Shown here: piece by piece, positions 55,325 to 64,000 of the stretch
How positions within the stretch are numbered: position 1 is the first letter of the stretch
How the letters are laid out: every line of letters begins with the position of its first letter
From: Pseudoalteromonas piratica
Lineage (GTDB): Bacteria; Pseudomonadota; Gammaproteobacteria; Enterobacterales; Alteromonadaceae
DNA length: 64,000 bases
Assembly: GCF_000788395.1 (NCBI RefSeq)
Contig: NZ_CP009889.1
Location: 1,488,001-1,552,000, forward strand
Direction: 5' to 3'
The notes under the pieces: model-generated
The model's input: the letters and a program-made list of their open reading frames with translations, nothing else
Told to the model about the DNA's origin: nothing
Databases searched by the model: none
Program-made: the position numbers and the translations under genes

Positions 55325-56056
55325 ATGAAGCCATTGTTTTATTTATCACTGTTAGCGCTTTCAAGTCTTGCATCTGCCAACAGCCACTTACCCAACCATC
55401 GTCATATTGCAATTACGGGTTACGGCGAAAGCACAGTAAAACCAGACATCGCGATTTTACATTTATCGGTAGAACATACTGATAAAAAAAGTGCTGAAGC
55501 CAAAGCTGAAGTAGACAAACGTTTTAATGCGCTGCTAAAAGGCTTAAAAAAGTTTGATATTAAAGAAAATGACATTGTTGCATCGCGCATTGCCACGTCA
55601 CCACGCTATGAATACTCTCAGCAGCAGCGTAAGCAGTTACATGTAGGTTATTCAGCTAATCGTACAATTGAAGTAACGGTAAATGATTTAAGCATTCTCA
55701 GTGATGTGATGGATTTAGCATTAAGTGCTGAGGTTAATCAAATCCAAAATCTTGAGATGACCTCATCAAAAGAAAAAGAGTTGCAACAACAAGCTGTAGA
55801 ACGTGCTATTGAAAATGCAAAAACTAATGGTGCTGCCCTCGCTAATTCGTTTGGCGCTGCACTTGGCAAGGTTTATAGCATTAATGCACAAAATCATGAG
55901 CAAATTAGGCACTATGGTAAGATGGAATATAGTGGCCGTATGCAGATGATAAGTAGCGAAACCGGAAATATAGTGTCTCCGGGTACCTACCTGCAAGACG
56001 ACCTCACCTTTAAAGCCACAATTAATGTCGTGTTTGACTTAAAAGGTAAAAACTAA
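55325..56056 (+). CDS. SIMPL-domain (DUF541) periplasmic protein
   Basis: A 243-residue protein with a signal peptide (cleavage near ASANSH). The SIMPL/DUF541 domain is recognised by ITGYGESTVKPDIAILHLSVEH and the later QQQAVERAIENAKTNGAALAN. Family members (such as YggE) are linked to oxidative-stress defence or to signalling; the biochemical role is unclear. It stands alone on the forward strand after the carotenoid oxygenase gene. Confidence 0.88.
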   Translation: MKPLFYLSLLALSSLASANSHLPNHRHIAITGYGESTVKPDIAILHLSVEHTDKKSAEAKAEVDKRFNALLKGLKKFDIKENDIVASRIATSPRYEYSQQQRKQLHVGYSANRTIEVTVNDLSILSDVMDLALSAEVNQIQNLEMTSSKEKELQQQAVERAIENAKTNGAALANSFGAALGKVYSINAQNHEQIRHYGKMEYSGRMQMISSETGNIVSPGTYLQDDLTFKATINVVFDLKGKN

Positions 56057-56166
56057 TTATTTCCTCAATTACCAGCAAATAAGTTTAACGCTGGAATAAG
56101 TAAAAATAGCTGCTAGAAAATAAGGTGTTATCTAGCGCTTAGGTTAGTTATAGTGGGCAGCGAATA

Positions 56167-56499
56167 ATGGCTGCCCCAGATTTTAAAATACACATGCGTA
56201 AATCCGATAAAAAATTAGACAACCAAATACGAAAGGTGCTCACCCCCCTTTGTGAAGAAGCCCTAAAGGACTTAGCCGGTTTTAGTTGGGTTACACATAC
56301 AGTTAACTATCAAAAGTTTCCCCAATCATTACAAGTTGCATGTGTTTTTGAAGATGCAAATGCGTTATCGCACTTTAAAAACAGTGAACAACTTGACTCA
56401 ACGCGCTCACAGATTGAAGGTGCCCTAAAACAAATAAATATAAACACAGCTGCAATTAAAGAATGCGTTATTTTTGTCACTAAACACAACGCGCCTTAA
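56167..56499 (+). CDS. Small cytoplasmic protein of unknown function
   Basis: A 110-residue protein without signal peptide. It starts MAAPDFKIHMRKSDKKLDN, a basic helical part, followed by an alpha/beta-like region (FSWVTHTVNYQKFPQSLQVACVF is written here only in part: WVTHTVNY and LQVACVFED). No family is recognised. Downstream genes are on the same strand. Confidence 0.65.
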   Translation: MAAPDFKIHMRKSDKKLDNQIRKVLTPLCEEALKDLAGFSWVTHTVNYQKFPQSLQVACVFEDANALSHFKNSEQLDSTRSQIEGALKQININTAAIKECVIFVTKHNAP

Positions 56500-56525
56500 C
56501 TTTTTTCTACCTTAAACGGAGTTTT

Positions 56526-56924
56526 ATGATGCGATCGTTATTTTTCCTATTCTTACTATACTCAACTAGCTTAATCGCAAATCAAGACGTCATTATTGTC
56601 GACCGTGTAGTACCCAATAGCATTGAGTTAGCGTTTCCAAATGAACGCAATATTGAACCTGAGATCAGTGATTTTCAAATAAACAACTTCATACTAATGA
56701 GCAATGATGATGGCGAGCGATTTGCAGTTGTGACACTAACAAACTTATCAAGTGGTTCTCGTACATTAAATCATAATCACTTAATGGCGCAGGTCAGTAA
56801 TGGCGAACGCATTAACCCATTACCGTTTAAACAAGCCTTTAAAGGTGATGAAACAATATCACTCACCCTTGGGTTTGGTGAAAATAAATTTCCTTTGCTT
56901 ACAATCTATACTCGCGCAAAATAG
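56526..56924 (+). CDS. Small secreted protein of unknown function
   Basis: A 132-residue protein with a signal peptide (cleavage near LIANQD). The mature part is rich in beta-strand-type sequence (FAVVTLTNLSSGSRTLNH), which suggests an immunoglobulin-like fold. No family is recognised. AACGGAG precedes the ATG; a second ATG follows at once. Confidence 0.65.
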   Translation: MMRSLFFLFLLYSTSLIANQDVIIVDRVVPNSIELAFPNERNIEPEISDFQINNFILMSNDDGERFAVVTLTNLSSGSRTLNHNHLMAQVSNGERINPLPFKQAFKGDETISLTLGFGENKFPLLTIYTRAK

Positions 56925-56956
56925 CTTATAAAGCTGCATAGAAGGAGTCATGGAAG

Positions 56957-57496
56957 ATGTTAAATTGTCATAACACTGGGCTAATCGTTATTGATATTCA
57001 AGGCAAATTAGCCACGCTAATGGAAGAAGGCGAGCAGTACATTGCTCAATGTCGTGCACTTATTGCCGGAGCGAAACAGCTCGATTTACCAATTATTTGG
57101 CTTGAACAAAATCCAGAAAAACTAGGCAGCACACACCCCAACATACTTTCCCTGTTAGATGGCATAAAGCCGATTACTAAATTTACTTTCGACGCCTGCC
57201 GTGAGCCTTCCTTTTTAGCGGCGATTGCCAAAGAAAACAAACCTAACTGGCTTATATGCGGTATTGAAGCGCACATTTGTGTTTATCAAACGGCTGCCAG
57301 TCTTTTGCAAAACAACTACCAAGTGCATTTAGTCAATGACTGTATTGCAGCACGTAAAGGCGAAAATAAGCAGCTCGCAGTGAATAAATTACAGCATTTG
57401 GGCGCACGCATTACGGGTTTGGAAATGGCACTGTTTGAACTTGTTAAAGATTGCCGCGATGAACGTTTCAAAGGCATTTTAAATTTAATTAAGTGA
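56957..57496 (+). CDS. Isochorismatase-family hydrolase
   Basis: A 179-residue cysteine hydrolase of the YcaC/isochorismatase fold. The catalytic Asp (GLIVIDIQG), Lys (IKPITKF) and Cys (IEAHICVYQTA) are in place. Members act on amides or on isochorismate; the substrate is unknown. The gene is not linked to a catechol siderophore pathway here. Confidence 0.88.
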   Translation: MLNCHNTGLIVIDIQGKLATLMEEGEQYIAQCRALIAGAKQLDLPIIWLEQNPEKLGSTHPNILSLLDGIKPITKFTFDACREPSFLAAIAKENKPNWLICGIEAHICVYQTAASLLQNNYQVHLVNDCIAARKGENKQLAVNKLQHLGARITGLEMALFELVKDCRDERFKGILNLIK

Positions 57497-57556
57497 AGTT
57501 ATTGCTAACATCGCAAGTGTGGTAGGCTAACCCAGTTTTTAAAAGAAGTACTTATT

Positions 57557-57787
57557 ATGATCCCAAGTAAATACCAACGCTTTGTTTTTGCCTTTTTTAT
57601 GGCGCTTTTGATGTCATGCCTTATGTCATTTGTCATCACGTTATTCAATGTAGGATTAGTCGATAACGTGCTCATTATTTGGTTAAAAGCGTGGGCATTT
57701 GCCTTTGTTGTTGCCTTTCCAGCGGTCACCTTAGTTGCTCCCATTGTGGCTAAGCTTACACAACTGTTTATTGCCAAAGATACATAA
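57557..57787 (+). CDS. DUF2798 membrane protein
   Basis: A 76-residue protein with two membrane helices (FVFAFFMALLMSCLMSFVI and AWAFAFVVAFPAVTLVAPI), typical of DUF2798. Function unknown. Confidence 0.85.
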   Translation: MIPSKYQRFVFAFFMALLMSCLMSFVITLFNVGLVDNVLIIWLKAWAFAFVVAFPAVTLVAPIVAKLTQLFIAKDT

Positions 57788-57905
57788 ACAAAAACTAAAT
57801 AAATCATTAAAAAACATAATGTTAATAATTGTAACGCCAGCTAGACGTTAGGTTACTTTTGCGGCACTATAAAACGCTTCCCTATCATAAAAATAAAGGA
57901 ATATT

Positions 57906-60605
57906 ATGGAAGCGCGTTTAATTAAAGCCTGCTTAATCTCATCAAGTGTGTTACTCCTTAGTGCGTGTGGCTCAAGTGATAAAAAGAATGAAGCCCCAAC
58001 AATCTCCAGCAATATTGCAACAAGCTACCCAGAGCGAAGTGACGTTAATATTGCTATTACACTTACAGATAAAGATGGCAGCATTAAATCGTCAAATGTG
58101 GTGCAAAGCAGCGGCCCAACAGTTAACTTTACTTACGCAAATGGCGGTCTTAGTTTTACAGCGCCAGAAGTAACCGCAGATAGTCCTGTCGCATTTACCG
58201 TAACCGCAACCGACAACGACAACGCTCAGTCAACACTCAGCATCAATACGAATATTTTGCATGTAAACCGTGCGCCGCTTGCCAGCGAAAATAAAGTGGA
58301 TGTTGAATTTAACCAGCCGCTTGAATTTGACCTAGGCATTACCGATCTCGATGGTGATGACGTTCAAGTAACAATAAAAACCGCTCCTGAGAGCGGCGAA
58401 TTAGCGATACTTGAAGATAATCGCTTTACTTTTACACCCAGCTTGAACAATGCAAATGATCAGCAGTTTGAAATTACCTTAAGCGACGGTGAGTTAACAG
58501 CAACTCATATTGTTGATATTGATTTAATTGATACCAGTGCGCCTGTTATTCAGTCTTACACACCTGAAGAAAACGCGAAATTAATTGCCGCATCGTCTCA
58601 AATCGAAATCGCATTTGATGATGTACTAGCAGCTGAAAGTTTAACAGTGAACACCGATACCACTTGCTCTGGCAGTATTCAGCTTAGTCACGATGATTTT
58701 GTAACCTGTGCGCCAATAAGCCTTGCCACAGCTTCAACAGATACTAGCAACACAGTCGTTACCCTAACCCCAAGTGCGGCACTTGCCTACGCCAGTGACT
58801 ACCAAGTAAAAGTCACTAATGGTGTTACCAATTTCCACGGCACTACACTGACAAATGAAACTCGCTTCTCATTTAAAACCGAAAACCAAGACTTACTGAT
58901 CTCAGAAGTATCCTCATCCAAATATTGGGATGATAATCGCTGGATTGAGGTGTATAACGGCACTGCTAATCCAATTTCTTTAGCAAATTATCAAATCATA
59001 GCTGAAAGTATTAGTTACGATGACTGGAGTGATACGGGTGTAAGAACCTTTGCTTTGTCAGATAAAACCCTAGCATCTGGCGAGTTTATGGTGTTGCAAG
59101 CAAAGCATGGTAATGGTTACTGGCAACAAAGCGTTGCTGAGTCAGCGCAGTTAATGCTTATTTCAGACGAGTCTAATATTCACCCAGAATGGTATTACTC
59201 AGGTGGTTTTGTTGAACTACAAACAACCACAGGTAGCACCATCGATTTTGTTAGTTTTGGTGAAAACAGCTACCTCCCAACGGATGAAACGCAGTGGCAG
59301 GTGGGCGCAAATGCCTCTGCCATGGAACAAGACCTTGGCATGAGTGTGGTGCGCACAGTGCTTGATACTGACACTAACTCAGCACAAGATTGGCAAGTAA
59401 GCTATTACATGACCCCGGGTGGACAAAACGACGTAACGTGTAACAGCGACGAAGATAATGACGGTATTCCAGATTGCGCTGAGCAAGAAGGCGCAACCTT
59501 TGCAGGTCTGCCACTTTATGAATGGGGCGCGCGTGCCGGTCAGCGCGATATCTTTATCGAAGTGGATTACATGGAAAGTAACGACCCTGGAGTGCAACTT
59601 CACCGTCAAGCGCTCGATTCTGTTAAGGCATCTTTTGCTGAACAGAATATCGCTATCCACTTTGATGCAGGCGACTTATTCCATCAAGCTGAGGGCATTT
59701 CACCAACAGATTATGACTTAGGTGGCGGTAACCAAGTTGCCTTTTATGCGCAAACCAATTTTGCGGGTTCCGCAGACGCGCCGAGTATACTTGACCATAA
59801 AGTGCAAAACTTCGACATCAAACGTCGTCCAATCTTTCACTATATGCTGATGGCTAATAGCCAAAATGAAGATGGCTCAGCGGGTTCATCAGGACTGGCA
59901 GAAATTAATGGTAATGACTTTATTATTTCCATGGGTAACTGGGGATTCAGCTTAGAAACAGAAGTAAGCCGTAATATTGTGCACAACATGCAAGCAGGCA
60001 CCATTATGCATGAGCTTGGTCACAACTTAGGGCTAGGCCATGGCGGTAATAACCACACTAATAACAAGCCAAATCACCACAGTGTAATGAACTACTTATA
60101 TCAGTTAAGCGGTTTATCAACCATTGGTGACGATGAAGGCGATCGCTACCACCGTCGTTTTTACTTCGGTAATGCAAACTGTTTCCCTGAAGATAAACAG
60201 CTTACAAATGGTTTCACATCTGCACCAAGTGACTTTAAGCTTAGCTATTCCCATGGCCAAAACGCCACAATTGATGAGCTGCAAATTGATGAAAGTTTAG
60301 GCTTAGCGAACCCATCATCAAGTCCTGTAGATTTCGACTGTAACGGCAGCAACAGCGATACGCTGGTGAATTTTGATCTCAACAATGATGGTGAAATATC
60401 ATCAGATCTTAATGACTTCGATGAGTGGGGCAACTTAATGCTAACCTTTACCCGTTACTGGAGCGGTGCTAACGGAGGCGCTACGCTGTCACCAAGTAAA
60501 CAGCGAAAGCCACAGAACGTAATGCATTCTGACCTTCAAGACATCATTGTGGAACAAGCACCGTCGAAAGAGTTGTTAAACATGATATCAACTGCTGGTA
60601 AGTAA
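57906..60605 (+). CDS. Multi-domain metzincin-type metalloprotease lipoprotein
   Basis: An 899-residue lipoprotein (lipobox LSAC, then GSS). Several beta-sandwich domains cover about residues 30-210, an SbsA-type Ig-like domain about 215-325, a lamin-tail domain about 330-470 (LLISEVSSSKYWDDNRWIEVY) and a calcium-type DEDNDGIPDC loop near 519. The C-terminal protease has the zinc site HELGHNLGLGH (702-712) and a Met-turn in SVMNYLY (Met728), the mark of metzincins. Another acidic calcium-type loop (DLNNDGEISSD) follows. It should be a cell-surface or secreted protease; its target is unknown. Confidence 0.88.
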   Translation: MEARLIKACLISSSVLLLSACGSSDKKNEAPTISSNIATSYPERSDVNIAITLTDKDGSIKSSNVVQSSGPTVNFTYANGGLSFTAPEVTADSPVAFTVTATDNDNAQSTLSINTNILHVNRAPLASENKVDVEFNQPLEFDLGITDLDGDDVQVTIKTAPESGELAILEDNRFTFTPSLNNANDQQFEITLSDGELTATHIVDIDLIDTSAPVIQSYTPEENAKLIAASSQIEIAFDDVLAAESLTVNTDTTCSGSIQLSHDDFVTCAPISLATASTDTSNTVVTLTPSAALAYASDYQVKVTNGVTNFHGTTLTNETRFSFKTENQDLLISEVSSSKYWDDNRWIEVYNGTANPISLANYQIIAESISYDDWSDTGVRTFALSDKTLASGEFMVLQAKHGNGYWQQSVAESAQLMLISDESNIHPEWYYSGGFVELQTTTGSTIDFVSFGENSYLPTDETQWQVGANASAMEQDLGMSVVRTVLDTDTNSAQDWQVSYYMTPGGQNDVTCNSDEDNDGIPDCAEQEGATFAGLPLYEWGARAGQRDIFIEVDYMESNDPGVQLHRQALDSVKASFAEQNIAIHFDAGDLFHQAEGISPTDYDLGGGNQVAFYAQTNFAGSADAPSILDHKVQNFDIKRRPIFHYMLMANSQNEDGSAGSSGLAEINGNDFIISMGNWGFSLETEVSRNIVHNMQAGTIMHELGHNLGLGHGGNNHTNNKPNHHSVMNYLYQLSGLSTIGDDEGDRYHRRFYFGNANCFPEDKQLTNGFTSAPSDFKLSYSHGQNATIDELQIDESLGLANPSSSPVDFDCNGSNSDTLVNFDLNNDGEISSDLNDFDEWGNLMLTFTRYWSGANGGATLSPSKQRKPQNVMHSDLQDIIVEQAPSKELLNMISTAGK

Positions 60606-60606
60606 T

Positions 60607-61074
60607 ATGAAAAGAGTAACCCTTGCAATATTCGTGTTACTCTTGGTGGGCTGCTTTGATAGCAGCTCGCCAGACTGGCAACTCTCTGAAACAGGATTAA
60701 GTTTCAAAGCTAAATCTGTCGATTTTAGCAATAAAGCACCATCCAATTGCGGTGATTGCGAAATTAAACAAGTTTCACAACATTCACCGCTTGGCCCCTC
60801 ATCAGTAAGCTATATCTACCAGCAAGGTAAACTGATTGCAGCATATGGTGAAAGTGCGAGCAACCAAGTCTCCATTTTAAATAATTCTGGTAAAACGGTA
60901 TTTAACGTTAAGCTACACGATGATGTGTGGCAGCTTCAAAGCGATGCAAAAAACTATCCGTTAGGTGAAAACCAAATCGCCACAATTAGTGTATATGGTA
61001 AAACATATCTTTTTTTACCAAAAAAACTAAGCAACTCTGGGCTTGAGTATATTTGGCTGGCACAATCTAGTTAA
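60607..61074 (+). CDS. Small lipoprotein next to the metalloprotease
   Basis: A 155-residue lipoprotein (lipobox LVGC). The mature part has two cysteines in NCGDCEIK and beta-rich sequence (SVSYIYQQGKLIAAYGE). It starts one base after the protease stop, so the two are probably co-transcribed. It may be an inhibitor, partner or chaperone for that protease (inference); no family is recognised. Confidence 0.7.
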   Translation: MKRVTLAIFVLLLVGCFDSSSPDWQLSETGLSFKAKSVDFSNKAPSNCGDCEIKQVSQHSPLGPSSVSYIYQQGKLIAAYGESASNQVSILNNSGKTVFNVKLHDDVWQLQSDAKNYPLGENQIATISVYGKTYLFLPKKLSNSGLEYIWLAQSS

Positions 61075-61102
61075 AGTCAAAAACACACTATTGGGAGAAA
61101 CA

Positions 61103-61537
61103 ATGAAAGTATATTTATCAGGTGAAATTCACAGCGACTGGCGCGAGCAAATCATTTCTGGCTGCCAAGCGAAAAATCTCGAGATTACCTTTGTTTCGCC
61201 CAATACCGACCATGAATCCAGTGATGCTGCTGGTGATTGCCTAGGTGAAGAGAGCAATTCATTTTGGCGCGATCACAAATCCGCTAAAGTAAACGCGATT
61301 CGTATTCAAAACGCCATTAAATCGTGCGATTTAGCGATTATTCGTTTTGGCGATAAATACAAACAATGGAATGCGGCATTTGATGCAGGTTACTGCGCAG
61401 CACTTGGCAAACCTTACATTACACTGCACAGCGAAGACATTGTGCATGCATTAAAAGAAGTCGACGGCAGTGCGCAAGCATGGGCGACTTCACCATCACA
61501 AATTGTCGAAATTTTAGCATACACACTGAATCCATGA
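61103..61537 (+). CDS. YtoQ family protein
   Basis: A 144-residue protein of the YtoQ group (MKVYLSGEIHSDWR at the start, then NTDHESSDAAGD and FDAGYCAALGKPYITLHS). The fold is related to nucleoside 2-deoxyribosyltransferases, but its function is not established. The ATG at 61103 follows GGGAGA; a longer frame exists but is less likely. Its TGA overlaps the next ATG (ATGA), so it is coupled to the Old Yellow Enzyme gene. Confidence 0.88.
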   Translation: MKVYLSGEIHSDWREQIISGCQAKNLEITFVSPNTDHESSDAAGDCLGEESNSFWRDHKSAKVNAIRIQNAIKSCDLAIIRFGDKYKQWNAAFDAGYCAALGKPYITLHSEDIVHALKEVDGSAQAWATSPSQIVEILAYTLNP

Positions 61538-62619
61538 GCCTCAGTTTATTTGAGCCAATGTCACTTGGCTCATTAACACTTAAAAACCGCATTGTGATGG
61601 CCCCCATGACCCGTTCGCGTGCTACGCAACCCGGTAATATTCCTAACGATTTAATGGCGGAATATTATGCTCAACGTGCCAGTGCGGGCCTGATTATCAC
61701 AGAAGGTGCCCCTATTTCGCCTGTTGCACGGGGTTATTCGCTCACACCAGGTATTTACACTGAAGCGCAAATAGCAGGCTGGCAAAAAGTAACACAGGCG
61801 GTGCATGATCGCGGTGGCAAAATTTTTATTCAGCTGTGGCATGTTGGCAGGCGCTCAAGCACTGCGATTGAAGGATTGCAACCACTAGCTCCCTCAGCAA
61901 TTAAAGAACCCGATAAAGTGTATGGCCCACTGCCAAATGGCGAGTTGGGCATGATAGATACCACAACGCCTAAAGCCATGGATTTAAGCGATATTCAAAC
62001 CACGGTAGATGATTTTGTTATTGCTGCTAAAAATGCCATGCGCGCAGGGTTTGATGGCGTTGAAATTCATGGTGCACATGGCTATTTACTCGATCAGTTT
62101 ATGCGCCGGTATGCAAATCAGCGAAATGATATTTACGGTGGCACAATAGAAAATCGCATTCGCTTAACAGTAGAGGTTTGCAACGCCGTTGCCAGTGCCA
62201 TTGGCAGTGATAAAGTGGGCTTGCGTATTTCGCCTTTTGTCACAAGCAATTATCAAACTCATGACAGTGAGATGCCAAAACTCACATTAGCGCTATTAAA
62301 AACACTTGCGCCATTACAATTAGCTTATTTACATTTGTCGGAAAATATTGGTAACAACCAGACAATCAGCGATTCATTTCGCAAGCAAATGCGAGTGCTT
62401 TACCCGCACCCAATAATGCTTGCGGGCGGACTGACACACCACCGTTCAGAACAGTTTTTAGCGCAAGGTGTTGCCGAACTATTCGCGTTTGGTACAGCAT
62501 ATATTTGCAACCCTAACTTGGTTGAACGCATGGCTCAAAATCAGCCGTTAACTAGATTACCAAACAATGCGCACAATACCTTTTATGGTGGTGGCAAGGA
62601 AGGTTATACCGATTATTGA
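61534..62619 (+). CDS. Old Yellow Enzyme-type NADH:flavin oxidoreductase
   Basis: A 361-residue FMN barrel enzyme with the Old Yellow Enzyme signatures KNRIVMAPMTRSRA, FIQLWHVGRRSS, VEIHGAHGYLLDQFM and RYANQRNDIYGG. These reduce activated double bonds of enones or nitro compounds with NAD(P)H. The ATG at 61534 overlaps the YtoQ stop by four bases. Confidence 0.92.
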   Translation: MSLSLFEPMSLGSLTLKNRIVMAPMTRSRATQPGNIPNDLMAEYYAQRASAGLIITEGAPISPVARGYSLTPGIYTEAQIAGWQKVTQAVHDRGGKIFIQLWHVGRRSSTAIEGLQPLAPSAIKEPDKVYGPLPNGELGMIDTTTPKAMDLSDIQTTVDDFVIAAKNAMRAGFDGVEIHGAHGYLLDQFMRRYANQRNDIYGGTIENRIRLTVEVCNAVASAIGSDKVGLRISPFVTSNYQTHDSEMPKLTLALLKTLAPLQLAYLHLSENIGNNQTISDSFRKQMRVLYPHPIMLAGGLTHHRSEQFLAQGVAELFAFGTAYICNPNLVERMAQNQPLTRLPNNAHNTFYGGGKEGYTDY

Positions 62620-62684
62620 AACAGTTGCAGTTTGCAACAAAAGCAATTACTCTAAAATCTCTCTCTCATCTACAAGGAATCAAG

Positions 62685-63161
62685 ATGAACAAAAAACTCC
62701 TTTTAATTTCACCACTTATTGCAAGCTTAACAGCATGCGCAATGTTCCCTTTCGAAAAAGACGTGAAAGACGGTCATTTTCGTGTTGAGAACTTCAGTTA
62801 CGATCATATGAACGACACCAAAGAATACGTATATTTAATGTGTCATAACAAAAAGCCAACGGGTTGGATTGCGGCAAGGCAATACCCAGCAGGCGAACAC
62901 GACCTTTGGGTAAAAGCAACGTTTCAAAACGTTGGCGTTTTACACTCTTACCGTGAAGCGTTTGTTAACTTCAAAATGGATTTCCCCGAAGGTGGAAATT
63001 ACCAACTTGCACACGAAATTAACAATGAAAACATTTCGGTATGGTTACAAGATGTAGAAACCAAAGAAAAAGCATCAGAAGTAGTCACAAAACCACTGGC
63101 TCGTCAAAATGTGGCTGACAACGGCAAACACATACAACAATGCAAACAAGGTACTGTATAA
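62685..63161 (+). CDS. Small lipoprotein of unknown function
   Basis: A 158-residue lipoprotein (lipobox LTAC). The ATG at 62685 is chosen because AAGGA lies upstream and the signal then starts at the N-terminus. The mature part has no recognised family. It ends next to the acetyltransferase gene, which begins at the following base. Confidence 0.72.
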   Translation: MNKKLLLISPLIASLTACAMFPFEKDVKDGHFRVENFSYDHMNDTKEYVYLMCHNKKPTGWIAARQYPAGEHDLWVKATFQNVGVLHSYREAFVNFKMDFPEGGNYQLAHEINNENISVWLQDVETKEKASEVVTKPLARQNVADNGKHIQQCKQGTV

Positions 63162-63704
63162 ATGCAATTTGAGCGTTTAGGGCAGCATTCTCATAGTGAT
63201 ATCACAACACTGTTCACGCATGTGTTTAGTGATTCAGAGGGCGCGAACGCGGGCCTACAAATCGGTGCATTAACTGACCAAATGCAACGTGAATGTAATA
63301 CCGATGAATTAATGCCCTTTATCGCTCATCAGCAAGGTACTTTATTTGCAGCTGTGTTTTTTAGTCAGCTTTATTTCAAACACCCTAGCAAAGTTAAAGC
63401 GATGATTTTATCGCCAATGGCGGTAGCGTCATCGCAACAAGGGAAAGGCATTGGCCAAGGGTTAATCCATTTTGCCTTAAACGATTTGAAAGCTTATGGC
63501 GTTGATTTTGTGGTCACCTATGGTGATCCCAAGTTTTACAGTAAAACGGGTTTTGAGCCGATGTCAGATCAACAACTTATCCCACCATTTGCGCTGTCTT
63601 TCCCACACGGTTGGCAGGCTGTTTCTTTAACGGGTAAGGCGCTCAGTGAACTGGTTGGTGAAATAAGCTGTGTTGCACCTCTAAACCAAGCTGAGTACTG
63701 GTAA
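63162..63704 (+). CDS. GNAT family N-acetyltransferase
   Basis: A 180-residue protein with the acetyl-CoA loop QQGKGIGQGLIHFAL and the C-terminal DPKFYSKTGFEP, a YhbS-like layout. The substrate is unknown. It follows the lipoprotein gene without a gap and is followed four bases later by the racemase gene. Confidence 0.88.
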   Translation: MQFERLGQHSHSDITTLFTHVFSDSEGANAGLQIGALTDQMQRECNTDELMPFIAHQQGTLFAAVFFSQLYFKHPSKVKAMILSPMAVASSQQGKGIGQGLIHFALNDLKAYGVDFVVTYGDPKFYSKTGFEPMSDQQLIPPFALSFPHGWQAVSLTGKALSELVGEISCVAPLNQAEYW

Positions 63705-63708
63705 TACG

Positions 63709-64000
63709 ATGAAAACCATAGGCCTTTTAGGTGGTATGAGTTGGGAGTCAACACTCAACTATTACAAAGCAATAAACCAAGGTGTTAAAGCGGAACTTGG
63801 CGGCTTAAATAGCGCACAAATTTTGCTTTACAGTGTTAATTTTGATCATATCGAAAAACTGCAACGTGCAGGTGAGTGGCAACAAATGGGCGATATGCTC
63901 AGTAAATCCGCAAAAGATTTAGAAGCCGCAGGTGCCAATTGTTTACTTATTTGCACCAACACCATGCATAAAGTCGCACACCAAATTGAACAGCAAATTC
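63709..64000 (+). CDS. Aspartate/glutamate racemase, N-terminal part (cut by window edge)
   Basis: The first 97 residues of an Asp/Glu racemase-family protein: KTIGLLGGMSWESTLNYYK at the start and CLLICTNTMHK with the first catalytic Cys. It would interconvert D- and L-aspartate or glutamate or a related acid. The second catalytic Cys lies beyond the window. Confidence 0.88.
   Translation, partial: MKTIGLLGGMSWESTLNYYKAINQGVKAELGGLNSAQILLYSVNFDHIEKLQRAGEWQQMGDMLSKSAKDLEAAGANCLLICTNTMHKVAHQIEQQI

Noticed and set aside
1-64000. Mobile elements, CRISPR arrays, tRNA or rRNA genes
   Set aside because: No transposase, integrase, regular short repeats or tRNA-like folds were seen by reading.

Overview
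The window looks like chromosomal DNA of a marine gammaproteobacterium of the order Alteromonadales. Pseudoalteromonas or a close relative is the best guess, but no rRNA or other taxonomic marker is present. The guess rests on AT-rich coding DNA, many secreted lipoproteins, a TonB-dependent laminarin-type locus with an ExoP-like GH3 enzyme, an arfA gene, and an NIS-type hydroxamate siderophore cluster. I found no tRNA, rRNA, CRISPR array, insertion sequence or phage gene.

Layout. (1) 1-15.6 kb is a beta-glucan (laminarin-type) utilisation locus. It holds a GH1 beta-glucosidase cut by the window edge, two almost identical sugar MFS permeases at the two ends, a GH3 exo-glucanase lipoprotein, a beta-propeller sensor kinase, a TonB-dependent receptor, and a GH16 endo-glucanase lipoprotein with three tandem C-terminal modules. 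Two pairs of LacI-type operator palindromes lie upstream of the GH1/MFS1 and GH16 genes. (2) 15.7-18.8 kb is a compact three-gene pilus-like cluster: a prepilin with a long Ser/Asn/His tail, a membrane-anchored pseudopilin-like protein, and a PilB/GspE-type ATPase. It has no platform protein, secretin or peptidase. (3) 19.6-21.5 kb is a BLUF blue-light sensor followed by a GAF-PAS-GGDEF diguanylate cyclase. (4) 21.5-36.4 kb is a mixed region: a cupin protein, a receiver-domain protein with a degenerate C-terminus, a serine hydrolase, small lipoproteins, an AraC/GyrI regulator beside an alpha/beta hydrolase, an S9 peptidase, arfA with a hairpin over its stop codon, a chemoreceptor and a periplasmic binding protein.

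(5) 36.6-43.8 kb is an RND-less efflux-type ABC system (HlyD-like adaptor, ATPase, FtsX/MacB-like permease) followed by an NtrC-family regulator and its kinase. A good sigma-54 promoter sits in front of the adaptor gene. (6) 44.0-52.3 kb is a tightly packed siderophore operon: decarboxylase, N-hydroxylase, MFS exporter, acyltransferase-NIS synthetase fusion, FhuF-like reductase and membrane acyltransferase, with a candidate Fur box. The gene order suggests a bisucaberin/desferrioxamine-type dihydroxamate. (7) 52.3-55.2 kb is a membrane-bound LytTR regulator divergent from a DUF2141 protein and a carotenoid oxygenase that keeps all four iron-binding histidines. (8) 55.3-64 kb holds a SIMPL-domain protein, small unknowns, an isochorismatase-like hydrolase, a DUF2798 protein, a large multi-domain metzincin lipoprotein, a YtoQ protein overlapping an Old Yellow Enzyme gene, a GNAT acetyltransferase and a partial Asp/Glu racemase.

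How the parts work together (inference). GH16 cuts the polymer outside the cell, the TonB receptor imports oligomers, GH3 and GH1 trim them to glucose, and the MFS permeases take glucose into the cytoplasm. The less ordinary candidates for new biology are the orphan pilus-like cluster, its neighbouring blue-light/c-di-GMP pair, the homogenised permease pair, and the LytTR-carotenoid oxygenase unit.
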